A stretch of DNA of 64,000 nucleotides from Gemmatimonadota bacterium. GTDB lineage: Bacteria; Latescibacterota; UBA2968; UBA8231. Location: NCBI GenBank assembly GCA_009841115.1, contig VXML01000062.1, positions 64,030 through 128,029 of the forward strand, given 5' to 3'. The notes below the pieces were generated by a model, which had not been told where the DNA came from, made no database searches, and saw nothing but the letters and a program-made list of their open reading frames with translations. A program made the position numbers and the translations under genes. Positions 7,828-15,722 of this stretch are shown here, one piece after another; the first letter of the stretch is position 1, and every line of letters begins with the position of its first letter.

Positions 7828-9033
7828 CTAAAAGCGACTTTTGAGCTGTCCCCAGGTGGCCTCCCGGGTAACGGTCGAGGCATCATCGGGTGCGCGCCCA
7901 TAGAAACCCGACCCAATGATGAAGTTGAGTGGGACTGTGCGTCCGCCTGCACTGAATTCACCTTTGAACTCGCGTGCGTATCCCACCTTGGGGATGTCGG
8001 CACTGTCGGTATCGTCGGTGGGATCGTCGAAGTAATACTCCACGAAGCCGCCTTCCGGGTTACTTTTTGCTGCTTCGATGACCTGAGGCAGAATGAGCTC
8101 TCCAGTAACGACGTCGCGGACCGTGGCTACCAGAGGCCGAAGCTCGAATCTGTCCGGAAACGCACCGTGAAACGTGATGATGTTGCTGGTAAGATCCAAG
8201 ACGTAGAGGTACACCGAACCGTGTCTCCAGGGCCCGTTCTCATCCCGCATGGCGTTCCTAGCTTTATAGAAAGCGGCTGGATCGCCGCTCAGTGAGATTT
8301 CGCGATACCGCTCCCCCGCCTGCGTGACGAAGGCCTTCAGGGTTTCTCGGTCCACTACGTCCCTGGCGGTAATGGTCGGGTCGCCGTAATCGATGACTTC
8401 TTCAACTACGTGAGATTCGTTGAGATCGAATCCCGCGAGCAGCACGATCGGGGACTGGAAACTGGGCGATATAATTGCGGCGGCATAGCCGGAAGCCCCT
8501 GGGATATCGGGCACATTGAACGGACCGCCATCCCCGGCTACCGCGGCAGCGAAAGCGGCCAGGGCCGCAGCACGGTCGGTGAGGTCGGCTGGGTTGATTC
8601 CCAATGCTTGAAGGATCGCTCCATATATCAAGGGGTTGAGTAGCCGGCCCGACAAGGACATGTCCTTTGCGTGAGCGGATAGCCTGCCGTCGGGCGTCAG
8701 TTGCACGACGTAGGTGGAGCCGGAACGGTACGGCCCCCCCTCCTGCCTATAGAGACATCCAAGGTGCAACATCCTATTCAAACTCGCCGATACTTGGCTA
8801 AGCTCCGGATGATTTTTCAGGGCCAGCGCAAAGTCCATCAGGCTGGCGCTGCCGTCTTCCACCTGTTGCGCTGTCACGCTCGGGTCCGCAGGAGGCGTCA
8901 CGCCAGCAGGGAGTGGACAAGCTTCCTCTGTCTGCGCCAGGGCGGCGTGTGCATTGGGAAAGAGGCCGATCAACACGAGCAGGCCGACAACAAGCATCGA
9001 TGTCGAGGTGGGCAATGTTCGAGCTTTCATCAT
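7828..9033 (-). CDS. Secreted two-module Cache-domain protein (array member 1)
   Basis: 401 residues with a Sec signal peptide ending near ANAHAALAQ. The second half is a clear sCache_2-type module: VVDRETLKAFV, then GPWRHGSVYLYVLD, then EGGFVEYYFDDP, then FIIGSGFYG. The first half is a diverged relative (QVEDGSASLMDFALAL, SGSTYVVQLTPDGRLSAH, an AGFDL strand). Cache domains are extracellular small-ligand sensors normally fused to kinases, cyclases or chemoreceptors, but nothing follows here, so this is a free periplasmic or exported protein. It ends TWGQLKSRF, a motif shared with three neighbours. A strong ribosome site (AAGGAGAA) precedes the ATG. Function is unknown; ligand capture or presenting to a membrane sensor is a guess. 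Confidence 0.85.
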   Translation of the reverse strand: MMKARTLPTSTSMLVVGLLVLIGLFPNAHAALAQTEEACPLPAGVTPPADPSVTAQQVEDGSASLMDFALALKNHPELSQVSASLNRMLHLGCLYRQEGGPYRSGSTYVVQLTPDGRLSAHAKDMSLSGRLLNPLIYGAILQALGINPADLTDRAAALAAFAAAVAGDGGPFNVPDIPGASGYAAAIISPSFQSPIVLLAGFDLNESHVVEEVIDYGDPTITARDVVDRETLKAFVTQAGERYREISLSGDPAAFYKARNAMRDENGPWRHGSVYLYVLDLTSNIITFHGAFPDRFELRPLVATVRDVVTGELILPQVIEAAKSNPEGGFVEYYFDDPTDDTDSADIPKVGYAREFKGEFSAGGRTVPLNFIIGSGFYGRAPDDASTVTREATWGQLKSRF

Positions 9034-9522
9034 GAGGGTTCTCCTTATCGGAAAGGCAAGCTCATTAAATTTACTATGTGATGTTACGCAGCCTTTAGCT
9101 GCTGCAATTTAGTTAATATAAGACTTGTTGTGTGATTTTTATGTGATCTACAAGTCTTTTTTTATGATTTTTTATGATTTTTGTCCAATTACGGTATAAT
9201 TTGGCCTCGCCAAGCCTACCGCGCCTCGAATTCCGTTGTCTCCTCTAGGTAGTCGCCGCCCGATGATCCCATAACCATGGATATCTTGCATCCTGACAGA
9301 GGTAAAGAAAAACCCCCGTGCCAATCTCCCGGCACGGGGGTTTTTCACTACTGCGTAAGTCAGTTACTATATGTCGATACGATAAAACAGAGCTATTATA
9401 AAATCATAAAATCGGCCGTGGTCATCGGGACGCTTCGAGGTTGAAGGTGGGATACTCTCAGCCTAGGAACGGTCTCGACCATGGTCAACCTACTAACATC
9501 CTTTAATTAAAGGAGGTCCACC
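9034..9522. other. Divergent intergenic region with two hairpins and a -10-like TATAAT
   Basis: It separates the minus-strand Cache gene 1 from the plus-strand creatininase gene. The left half is AT-rich, with repeated TTTTTATGATT runs and a hairpin AGACTTGT...ACAAGTCT followed by seven T (about 9121-9167). A TATAAT at 9195-9200 faces plus, with only a weak -35. A strong terminator lies at 9308-9345. No convincing gene. Confidence 0.55.
9308..9345. terminator. Strong intrinsic terminator not attached to any gene
   Basis: AAAAACCCCCGTGCC and GGCACGGGGGTTTTT form a perfect 15-bp stem around an 8-base loop. It sits between two divergent genes, so neither gene ends here. It may close a short plus-strand RNA starting near 9207 or act as a leader attenuator for the creatininase gene, which begins 177 bp downstream. 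Confidence 0.85.
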
Positions 9523-10251
9523 GTGACTGATAACAGGGAAGTTATGCTGCAGAATTACACCCGGCGCGAATTCCGCCAAGGTCTTGAGGCCGGAAAATTC
9601 CAGGCCGCGATCATCCCCACCGGCAGCATTGAGCAGCACCTTGAACACCTGCCCTTTGAACACGATATCGCCTCGTCAACTTGGGTCGCGCGCCAAGCGG
9701 CTCTGCGCATGTACCCAAAAGTGATCGTGGCCGTGCCCATGGCCGTGGGCATTTCCGAGCACCACATGAAGCACAAGGGCAGTCTCACGGCCAAGCCGGG
9801 CTCGTGGCTGGCCGTACTCTTTGACGCGGTGGAATGTTTTGCCCGCCACGGCATTGAGAATATCCTAATCCTCAACGGGCACGGCGGCAATGTGCGACCC
9901 GTGAATAGCATACTCCGCCAATGGCGTCTGTTTTTCGAGTCCACAGCTCCGGGGGTCAATCTGCACTTCCACCCCTATTGGAACTTGATTCCGCGGGCGC
10001 TCATCGACGAGCACATGGTTACCAAAAGTGCGCCGGGACACGCCACGGAATTCGAAACTTCGCTGGCCATGCACATGTTCCCGGAGAAAATTCGTCATGA
10101 CGCCATGCAGGATCAGGAGGACAAGACGCCCTTGGAGGCCGATGCGGAGAAGGGAAGGATCTTATCCGAAGAAGCGGTCAAGCGGACCGTGGAATACCTC
10201 GAGGCGATGATGGAAGGGAAAACCCTGCTGGAGGTGGGGGAGCGGTACTAG
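9523..10251 (+). CDS. Creatininase/creatinine amidohydrolase-family metal hydrolase
   Basis: 242 residues, full length for the family. PTGSIEQH provides Glu37 and His39, HDIASS the Asp48, LNGHGGN the His120, and GHATEFETS a late Glu176; these are the expected two-metal-site residues. Members hydrolyse creatinine, formamide intermediates (MftE, ArfB) or other cyclic amides, so the substrate remains open. Start GTG at 9523 has an excellent ribosome site (AAAGGAGGTCCACC). It is alone on plus within the Cache array and shares the hairpin at 10258-10307 with the convergent Cache gene 2. Confidence 0.9.
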   Translation: MTDNREVMLQNYTRREFRQGLEAGKFQAAIIPTGSIEQHLEHLPFEHDIASSTWVARQAALRMYPKVIVAVPMAVGISEHHMKHKGSLTAKPGSWLAVLFDAVECFARHGIENILILNGHGGNVRPVNSILRQWRLFFESTAPGVNLHFHPYWNLIPRALIDEHMVTKSAPGHATEFETSLAMHMFPEKIRHDAMQDQEDKTPLEADAEKGRILSEEAVKRTVEYLEAMMEGKTLLEVGERY

Positions 10252-10257
10252 CAGAAC

Positions 10258-10307
10258 GACTGGGGGCATCCACAGGCTGTTGCAAGCCTCAGCGGATGCC
10301 CCTAGTC
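10258..10307. terminator. Bidirectional terminator between creatininase and Cache gene 2
   Basis: GACTGGGGGCATCC (10258-10271) pairs with GGATGCCCCTAGTC (10294-10307) with one G-U pair; an inner AGGCT...AGCCT can extend the structure. AGTTTT follows on plus. It lies between convergent genes and can serve both. Confidence 0.75.
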
Positions 10308-10336
10308 AGTTTTAGGACTTGTTCAAGTGCGTTTGT

Positions 10337-10900
10337 CTAAAATTGACTTTTGAGCTGTCCCCAGGATTGGTCTGCAACGGCAGTAGAAGCGGGTTCCGGA
10401 AAAAAGCCAGCGCCCAAGACGAAATCTTGGCCGAGAGCGGAATAGGGGATGGCGTAGCTCACTTTAGGAGAGCCGGTGTCCCCTTCTATCTGCGGATCAG
10501 GCCAAATATACTCGACGTAGCCGCCGCCCTCAGCCGTTACTGAGATGAGCTCTTGGACCATTTTGACTCCATTGACGTCTTCGAGGTCATACAAGTTTTG
10601 TCCCTCAAGGCTTGGATCCGCTCCGTGCAGGATGAAGAGACCTTCAGTGGAGAAAAGAAAGAGGTAAACAGATCCCTGCTTCCAAGGTCCTTCGGTTCTG
10701 AATTCCTGCAAGATATTCAGGTATTCGGGCAAGGTGGAGGCTTTATCCCCGTACGCCTTTGCCGCGAGTACAAATGCCTTCAGGGTTTCTCGGTCCACTA
10801 CATCACCAGCCGTTATCTCCGAGTCTTGGGCGATGGCGGGATGCACGGCGAGGAAAAGGGCGGCCAACGTCAGAATGAGTACTGCTGTCAGACGCTTCAT
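10337..10900 (-). CDS. Secreted single-module Cache-domain protein (array member 2)
   Basis: 187 residues. MKRLTAVLILTLAALFLAVHPAIAQ is a textbook Sec signal peptide. One sCache_2-type module follows: VVDRETLKAFV, EGPWKQGSVYLFLFSTEGLFILHGADP, GQNLYDLEDVNGVKMVQELI, GGGYVEYIWPDP, SPKVSYA, FVLGAGFF. It ends SWGQLKSQF like members 1, 3 and 4. The start at 10900 was chosen because AAAGGAGCTCATC precedes it; an upstream ATG at 10963 lacks one and would spoil the signal peptide. This is the smallest member and shows the basic unit. A putative promoter (TGGATT, 17 bp, TATCTT) ends 33 bp upstream of the start. Confidence 0.88.
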   Translation of the reverse strand: MKRLTAVLILTLAALFLAVHPAIAQDSEITAGDVVDRETLKAFVLAAKAYGDKASTLPEYLNILQEFRTEGPWKQGSVYLFLFSTEGLFILHGADPSLEGQNLYDLEDVNGVKMVQELISVTAEGGGYVEYIWPDPQIEGDTGSPKVSYAIPYSALGQDFVLGAGFFPEPASTAVADQSWGQLKSQF

Positions 10901-10933
10901 GATGAGCTCCTTTCTTTTGCTAATTATGGAATT

Positions 10934-10969
10934 AAGATACGTCTGACTTTGCAAAAAATCCATCAGACA
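10934..10969 (-). promoter_or_regulatory. Promoter-like block shared by Cache genes 2 and 4
   Basis: On minus, TGTCTGATGGATT, 14 bases, then ACGTATCTTA. The region above Cache gene 4 (13570-13605) has TGTCTAATAGATT, exactly 14 bases, then ACGTATCTTA. Read as -35 TGGATT/TAGATT and -10 TATCTT, the spacer is 17 bp in both, which fits a sigma-70 promoter. Conservation is visible; promoter function is inferred. Confidence 0.55.
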
Positions 10970-11002
10970 AGCCCATCTGCAAAAGATATGTTCTGCACAA
11001 AG

Positions 11003-12067
11003 CTAAAAGTCACTTTTGAGCTGTCCCCAGGACTGACCTTCCACTGCCGTAGCGGCTCCCGTATATAACCCGGAACCAAAGATATACTCCTGACCTTGGT
11101 ACGTTGCAAGCTCAGCGTAGCTAATTTTGGGCGAACCAGTGTCTTCGTCTCCGACCACCGCCGGATCGTCGAAGTTATACTGGACAAAACCACCGCCCTC
11201 CTTGGCCACTCTAATAAGTTCTCGGAGGTACTTAACTCCGTTTACGTCCGTCTTATCGAGGTCGCTCGTATTGAGCTCTAACGACCGATCGACAGCGTGA
11301 AATAACACGAAACCGTCCGTGGAGAATACGAAGAAGTAAACGGAGTCTTTTCTCCAGGGACCGCCTTCTTCCCTGAAGATATCCACGTGTTGCAGGAATC
11401 GTTCGAGCCCGATTTGGTCTAAGAGAGTGATAAAGCTCCCCATTGCACCTTGCACATAAGCTTTGAGCGTCTCCCGATCTACTACGTCGGCGGCGGTGAC
11501 CTCGGGCATGGGAACGAGAGACGGATCTAGCGGAGGGAAGCCGGCTTGCGCGACCTCCTGATAATAGCCGCCGATTAGGATTATCGGAGTTCCGGTTGTG
11601 CCGGAGGTATAGCTAGTGGCATAGGCGATTTTGGGGGTGTCCTCGTCGCCCTCTTGGGCGGGATCGTCCCAGTAATACTCGACAAAACCGCCGCCGGCAT
11701 TCGCGGCTTCGATGAGGGCTTGCACCACCTTGTTCCCGCGGGCGTCTTCGATGTCGTTTAGGTACTTGCCGTTGGCATTCGGATCACCAGCGTGAAATAA
11801 CACCGTGCCGTTTGGCTGCATGAGGATGAGGTACGTGTTGCCGTGCTTCCAAGCACCCTCGGTGCTGATAGTGGTAGTATAAGGCACGAAATCGTTCGGA
11901 TCGGTAAAGGTCGCCGACCATGCTCTTGCGCCTTCGACAAAAGCCTGTAGGGTTTCCCGGTCCACCACCTCGCTGGCGGTTGTCTCTGGAGATTGAGCTA
12001 CGGTGGGAGAGACGGCGACGAAGAGGCCGGCCAGCCCTAAGATGAGTGCTGTGGTTAGACGCTTCAC
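11003..12067 (-). CDS. Secreted two-module Cache-domain protein (array member 3)
   Basis: 354 residues from the GTG at 12067, which has AGAAAGGAATCATC in front and begins VKRLTTALILGLAGLFVAVSPTVAQ, a Sec signal. The longer open frame upstream is the promoter region read through. Two sCache_2-type modules follow: the first from ETTASEVVDRETLQAFV to the GGYYQ strand, the second from EVTAADVVDRETLKAYV to FGSGLYTG. Each has the GNTYLI/DSVYFF strand, the acidic E-D-x-x-G turn, GGGFVEYYWDDP and PKIAYA. It ends SWGQLKSDF. No transmembrane segment or output domain is visible. The spacer to member 2 holds no evident terminator. Confidence 0.88.
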   Translation of the reverse strand: MKRLTTALILGLAGLFVAVSPTVAQSPETTASEVVDRETLQAFVEGARAWSATFTDPNDFVPYTTTISTEGAWKHGNTYLILMQPNGTVLFHAGDPNANGKYLNDIEDARGNKVVQALIEAANAGGGFVEYYWDDPAQEGDEDTPKIAYATSYTSGTTGTPIILIGGYYQEVAQAGFPPLDPSLVPMPEVTAADVVDRETLKAYVQGAMGSFITLLDQIGLERFLQHVDIFREEGGPWRKDSVYFFVFSTDGFVLFHAVDRSLELNTSDLDKTDVNGVKYLRELIRVAKEGGGFVQYNFDDPAVVGDEDTGSPKISYAELATYQGQEYIFGSGLYTGAATAVEGQSWGQLKSDF

Positions 12068-12125
12068 GATGATTCCTTTCTGTTGATAAGTGTGCATGAC
12101 ATGAGAAAAGACATACTTAATTCCA

Positions 12126-12365
12126 CATCTTAATGCACAATCTGTGCCAAGGCGTAAAAAAACAGGTAAGTCCTTTCTATAAAGGAGGTTATATGATCGA
12201 GGAGTGGAGGTGGGGAAATTCCATAATGACGCATAATGCAACAATCAAATAGCCCTGAAGGAGAGCAGGAAGAAGCCAACTATTTGAAATTATGTGGGTT
12301 ATGGAATGGTTTGTTGGAAAATCTGGCGAGATGGGCTGATTTGCGACATTGTCGCATCCTGCAAC
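12126..12365 (-). repeat. Upstream region of Cache gene 3, duplicated at 2565-2802
   Basis: Noncoding block ending about 60 bp before the start of gene 3. It contains GCACAATCTGTGC (12135-12147), a small perfect inverted repeat that could be an operator and is degraded in the 2.6-kb copy. The other copy is in opposite orientation with no gene behind it. Confidence 0.7.
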
Positions 12366-12386
12366 ATTTGTAGCGCAGCAATAGAA

Positions 12387-12429
12387 AAGCCGTCTGAAAA
12401 TCCCGGCACTGCGAATTCTCAGACGGCTT
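12387..12429. terminator. Intrinsic terminator after Cache gene 4
   Basis: AAGCCGTCTGA (12387-12397) pairs with TCAGACGGCTT (12419-12429); an inner AATTC-like extension is possible. It is a near-copy of the hairpin at 7675-7733, including the GTGAATTC/GCGAATTC loop edge. Confidence 0.75.
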
Positions 12430-12462
12430 CTTAGCTAATGCTTCCGCGTTCAGCGCAAGCTG

Positions 12463-13527
12463 CTAAAAGTTACTTTTGAGCTGTCCCCAAGACGGTTCTT
12501 CCACCGCTGTAGGGTCTCCCGTATATATCCCAGCACCGACGATAATCTCCCGGCCAGTTCTCGTGGTAAAGGATTGGGCGTAACTAATTTTGGGCGAACC
12601 GGTGTCTTCGTCTCCCGTTACTGACGGATCATCGAGGTAGTATTCGACGTAGCCGCCCCCTGCTCTAGCTGCCTTGATCAGTTCTTGGACGACCTTGACC
12701 CCGTTGATGTCCTCAGAGTCGAGCACGGTCCGGGCTTCCTGTGTCCTATTCGCTCCGTGAAAAATCACGTATCCGTTAGAGGTAAAGATGAACAGGTAGA
12801 TAGAGCCATGCCGCCAATCTCCTTCTTCTGCTCTGAAGACGTTCAGGATGTCCCTATAGCGCTCGGCGCCATGCTCCTGCACTGCGGCGACATAGGCCTG
12901 AAGCGCCCCTATTACAAAAGCTCGGAGGCTTTCGAGGTCCGTAACGTCGGCGGCCCTCACCTCCGGAGTCGGAATGAGCGAGAGGTCGTACACGGGCGGA
13001 GGAACATGTGATACATCCTGATAATATCCTCCAATCAGGACGTTCGTGTTGTCGTATGCCCGGCCGGAAAACTGGGTGGCATAGGCGATCTTGGGGGTGT
13101 CTTCGTCGCCTTCCTGCGCTGGGTCGTCCCAGTAATACTCAACGTGGCCGCCTGTCTCCGAGGCGGCGATGAGATCCTGCACGACTGTATTCCCACGATC
13201 GTCTTCGAGCGCAAGGAGGTTCTTGTCTCCCGCATCCTCATCGTCGGCGTGGAACAAGACGGTCCCTTCATCGCTCAGTAGAATGAGGTACAGGTTCCCG
13301 TGCCTCCATTCTCCTTCTTCTCTGAGGCTGGAGATAAACGGCGTCAGCAGTTCTGTCCCCGCGCTTATCTCCTCAATGCGCGATTTCGCGCCTTCCACGA
13401 AGGCTTTTAGCGTTTCCGCGTCCGAGACCTCGCTGGCGGTTACCGCCGGAGATTGGGCCGCGGCGGGATGCGCGGTGGGTAAGAGGCTGGCTAGCCCGAG
13501 AATGAGTACTGCGATCAGACGCTTCAT
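12463..13527 (-). CDS. Secreted two-module Cache-domain protein (array member 4)
   Basis: 354 residues, the same length and layout as member 3. MKRLIAVLILGLASLLPTAHPAAAQ is a Sec signal peptide. Module 1 has VSDAETLKAFVEG, WRHGNLYLILLSDEGTVLFHADD and GGHVEYYWDDP; module 2 has VTDLESLRAFVIG, WRHGSIYLFIFTSNGYVIFHGANR, GGGYVEYYLDDP and IIVGAGIYTG. It ends SWGQLKSNF. In this member VVDRETL is replaced by SDAETL or TDLESL, so the modules are diverging. GAGAGGAGCCACC precedes the ATG. It is followed by its own terminator and preceded by the promoter block at 13570-13605. Confidence 0.88.
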   Translation of the reverse strand: MKRLIAVLILGLASLLPTAHPAAAQSPAVTASEVSDAETLKAFVEGAKSRIEEISAGTELLTPFISSLREEGEWRHGNLYLILLSDEGTVLFHADDEDAGDKNLLALEDDRGNTVVQDLIAASETGGHVEYYWDDPAQEGDEDTPKIAYATQFSGRAYDNTNVLIGGYYQDVSHVPPPVYDLSLIPTPEVRAADVTDLESLRAFVIGALQAYVAAVQEHGAERYRDILNVFRAEEGDWRHGSIYLFIFTSNGYVIFHGANRTQEARTVLDSEDINGVKVVQELIKAARAGGGYVEYYLDDPSVTGDEDTGSPKISYAQSFTTRTGREIIVGAGIYTGDPTAVEEPSWGQLKSNF

Positions 13528-13569
13528 GGTGGCTCCTCTCTATTGGAAGATATAATTGATATTTAGTAT

Positions 13570-13605
13570 AAGATACGTACGATCTTAGAATAAATCTATT
13601 AGACA
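13570..13605 (-). promoter_or_regulatory. Promoter-like block of Cache gene 4
   Basis: Minus-strand TAGATT, 17 bp, TATCTT, within a longer block that matches the one above Cache gene 2 in sequence and spacing. The start codon lies 42 bp downstream. Confidence 0.5.
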
Positions 13606-13639
13606 TGCTCCTTCTGTCGTCTAGTATTTGCAACAAACA

Positions 13640-13704
13640 AAGAAGCCATCTGAAAACCCCGTCGCCCTCGTCAAGGCTTATTAGGTGTCTCCAGATGGCT
13701 TCTT
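13640..13704. terminator. Intrinsic terminator after Cache gene 5
   Basis: AAGAAGCCATCTG (13640-13652) and CAGATGGCTTCTT (13692-13704) form a perfect 13-bp stem. It shares the left-arm pattern of the other Cache terminators, and its flank (GTCGTCTAG, ATTTGC to the left; TTAGCTAACGCTT to the right) matches the flank of the one at 7675. Confidence 0.8.
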
Positions 13705-13734
13705 AGCTAACGCTTTCTACCGAACCGTTCGGCG

Positions 13735-15375
13735 TTACTTGAGGTAGAGCAGCCGTCGCGTCTGCACTCCGTCAGGATAGCTCAGGCGGGTGATATAGAT
13801 CCCCGACGATAACGAGACACCTTGCTGGTCGCGGGCATCCCACTGGGCTTGGTAGGAGCCAGCGGCTTGGAACTGATCCACCAATGTGCGTACCGGCTGG
13901 CCCAGCACATTGTAGATCACCAACTGCACCGGACCGGGGCTGAACAAGTGGTAAGCAATCTGGGTGGCGCTGTTGAAGGGGTTGGGCACATTGGGTGCCA
14001 GACCGCTGGTTGCTACCACGGCCTTGGCTGCGGCTAGTGGTTCGACCCGCACGATTCTCACGTCGCCGCCCAGCGGCAGTTCCAAGACTTGGCGTCGGTC
14101 GCGATTGAGGGGAATGCTGTGCCACTGGCCGACGATTTCGCCAGCGGCGTTGCGGGCGCGAGCCCGATAGTAACCACTCACCCCACGTGTGCTGGAGATA
14201 GTCAGGGATACGTGGCCAGTAGCATCGGTGAACGCGTTCCAGGCATAATTGGGCTGGCGGCCGGCAATGGCGCGAGAAAACTCGACGGCTAACCCCTCGA
14301 CGGCGTCGCCCAAGACCGTTGCTTCTACTTCCGTGCGGGTAACAGTCTTCAGGGCACGGTCGAGGTCACCAGTATAGAACCCGGCACCGACGACATATTC
14401 CCGACCCTGGAACGTGATTAGCTCCGCATAACTCACCTTGGGCGAGCCGGTGTCTTCGTCTCCTGTCACCGCCGGATCGTCGAAGTAATACTCGAGAAAG
14501 CCGCCGCCCGCCCTAGCCAGCTTGATAAGTTCCTGGGTGACCATGATTCCGTTGATATCCTCCCAATCGGACGCATCTCGCAGTTCTCGCGCCCGGTCGG
14601 CACCGTGGAAGATTACATGGCCCTCCGTGGTGAACATAAAGAAGTAGATGGAGCCCTGCCTCCATGGCCCTCCTTCTACTCTGAAGATATCCTGATGTTG
14701 CAGGAGTTCATCGGCCCCGAACTGTTCTAGGGCATTGGTATAACTGTCCCGCGTCCCGTGTACAAAGGCCCTGAGGGTTGCTCGATCTACCACGTCAGCG
14801 GCCGTGACCTCGGGGGGGTGGATTATCGACGGATCAAAGGTCGCCGCAACGGCTCGCGGAGGGGCTTGGTAATAGCCGCCAATCAGGACCACCGTGGTAG
14901 CCGTTGTTCCGGAGACATAGCTGGTGGCGTAGGCGATCTTGGTGATCTCTTCGTCCCCTTCCTGCTCTGGATCGTCCCAGTAGTACTCGACGTGGCCTCC
15001 GCCCATGTCGGCTGCCGCGAGGAGTTGCTGCACAACCTTGTTCCCACGGGCGTCTTCTACTTCGTACAGGCTCTTGCCGTTCACAGATGGTTCATCGGCG
15101 TGAAAGATCACCGTGCCGTTCGGCAACATGAGAACGAGGTACGTGTTGCCGTGCTTCCAGTCACCCTCGGTACTGATAGCGATAGTATATGGCGCGAAAT
15201 CGTTGGGATCGGTAAAAGTCTCCGACCATGCCCTTGCGCCTTCTACAAAGGCTTGTAGCGTTTCCGCGTCCACTACCTCGCTAGCTGTTACCTCTGGGGT
15301 TTGGGCTACAGCGGGATGCGCGGCGAGCAAGAGACTGGCTAGCCCCAGAATGAGTACTGCTGTCAAACATTTCAT
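13735..15375 (-). CDS. Secreted two-module Cache protein with type IX-like C-terminal domain (array member 5)
   Basis: 546 residues. A Sec signal peptide (MKCLTAVLILGLASLLLAAHPAVAQ) is followed by two Cache modules as in members 3 and 4, ending near VGAGFYTGD. Instead of the WGQLKSxF end, the chain continues with a linker (TVTRTEVEATVLGDAVEGLAVEFSRA), a beta-rich segment and a final domain beginning LAPNVPNPFNSATQIAYHL, then IYNVLGQPVRTLVD, GSYQAQWDARD and LSSGIYITRL, ending LLYLK. That last part resembles type IX secretion sorting or FlgD-Ig domains, suggesting surface attachment or secretion across the outer membrane. It is probably the ancestral long form, since gene 1 keeps a scar of the same tail. 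Confidence 0.88.
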   Translation of the reverse strand: MKCLTAVLILGLASLLLAAHPAVAQTPEVTASEVVDAETLQAFVEGARAWSETFTDPNDFAPYTIAISTEGDWKHGNTYLVLMLPNGTVIFHADEPSVNGKSLYEVEDARGNKVVQQLLAAADMGGGHVEYYWDDPEQEGDEEITKIAYATSYVSGTTATTVVLIGGYYQAPPRAVAATFDPSIIHPPEVTAADVVDRATLRAFVHGTRDSYTNALEQFGADELLQHQDIFRVEGGPWRQGSIYFFMFTTEGHVIFHGADRARELRDASDWEDINGIMVTQELIKLARAGGGFLEYYFDDPAVTGDEDTGSPKVSYAELITFQGREYVVGAGFYTGDLDRALKTVTRTEVEATVLGDAVEGLAVEFSRAIAGRQPNYAWNAFTDATGHVSLTISSTRGVSGYYRARARNAAGEIVGQWHSIPLNRDRRQVLELPLGGDVRIVRVEPLAAAKAVVATSGLAPNVPNPFNSATQIAYHLFSPGPVQLVIYNVLGQPVRTLVDQFQAAGSYQAQWDARDQQGVSLSSGIYITRLSYPDGVQTRRLLYLK

Positions 15376-15722
15376 AATGGCCTCCGCGTCTATTGAGGAC
15401 GTGAATGATATAGAGTTAACATGAGTTAGGGATAAGCGGTAACGACCCTAACGTACTCAGCCTACTTGATCATGGATACTCATATATAGTTTTCATACAA
15501 AGAAAATGTCAATAAAATATTACAATATGAGGATCTTATTTGGGGATATTTTTGTTCGGGAAAAAGACGATATATAGCCGAAATTAAATAAAAGGCCATA
15601 TATGGTCTTTAATGAGGATAGATTTTAATGATAGACAACGTGTGTAGTTACCTAAAAGTCCAACAGACAAATCCACCATATCCGCCGCTTCACCGTCTTG
15701 CAAAAGTTGATGCCAGCGTGCA
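15376..15722. promoter_or_regulatory. AT-rich region upstream of Cache gene 5 with two inverted repeats
   Basis: 347 bp with no gene. It holds GTTAGGG...CCCTAAC (15425-15452) and AAAGGCCATATATGGTCTTT (15591-15610), a 20-bp palindrome apart from one G-T pair. Both could be operators for the minus-strand Cache gene 5. The composition is clearly more AT-rich than flanking genes. Confidence 0.4.

Noticed and set aside
9121-9167. Hairpin AGACTTGT/ACAAGTCT with T run, considered as a terminator
   Set aside because: No plus-strand gene leads into it; it may only be part of the Cache gene 1 leader, so it is described within the intergenic region.
12068-12244. 59-codon N-terminal extension of Cache gene 3
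   Set aside because: It translates the duplicated upstream region; the signal peptide and ribosome site define the GTG at 12067. The similar translated product at 2636-2869 reflects DNA homology, not a protein.
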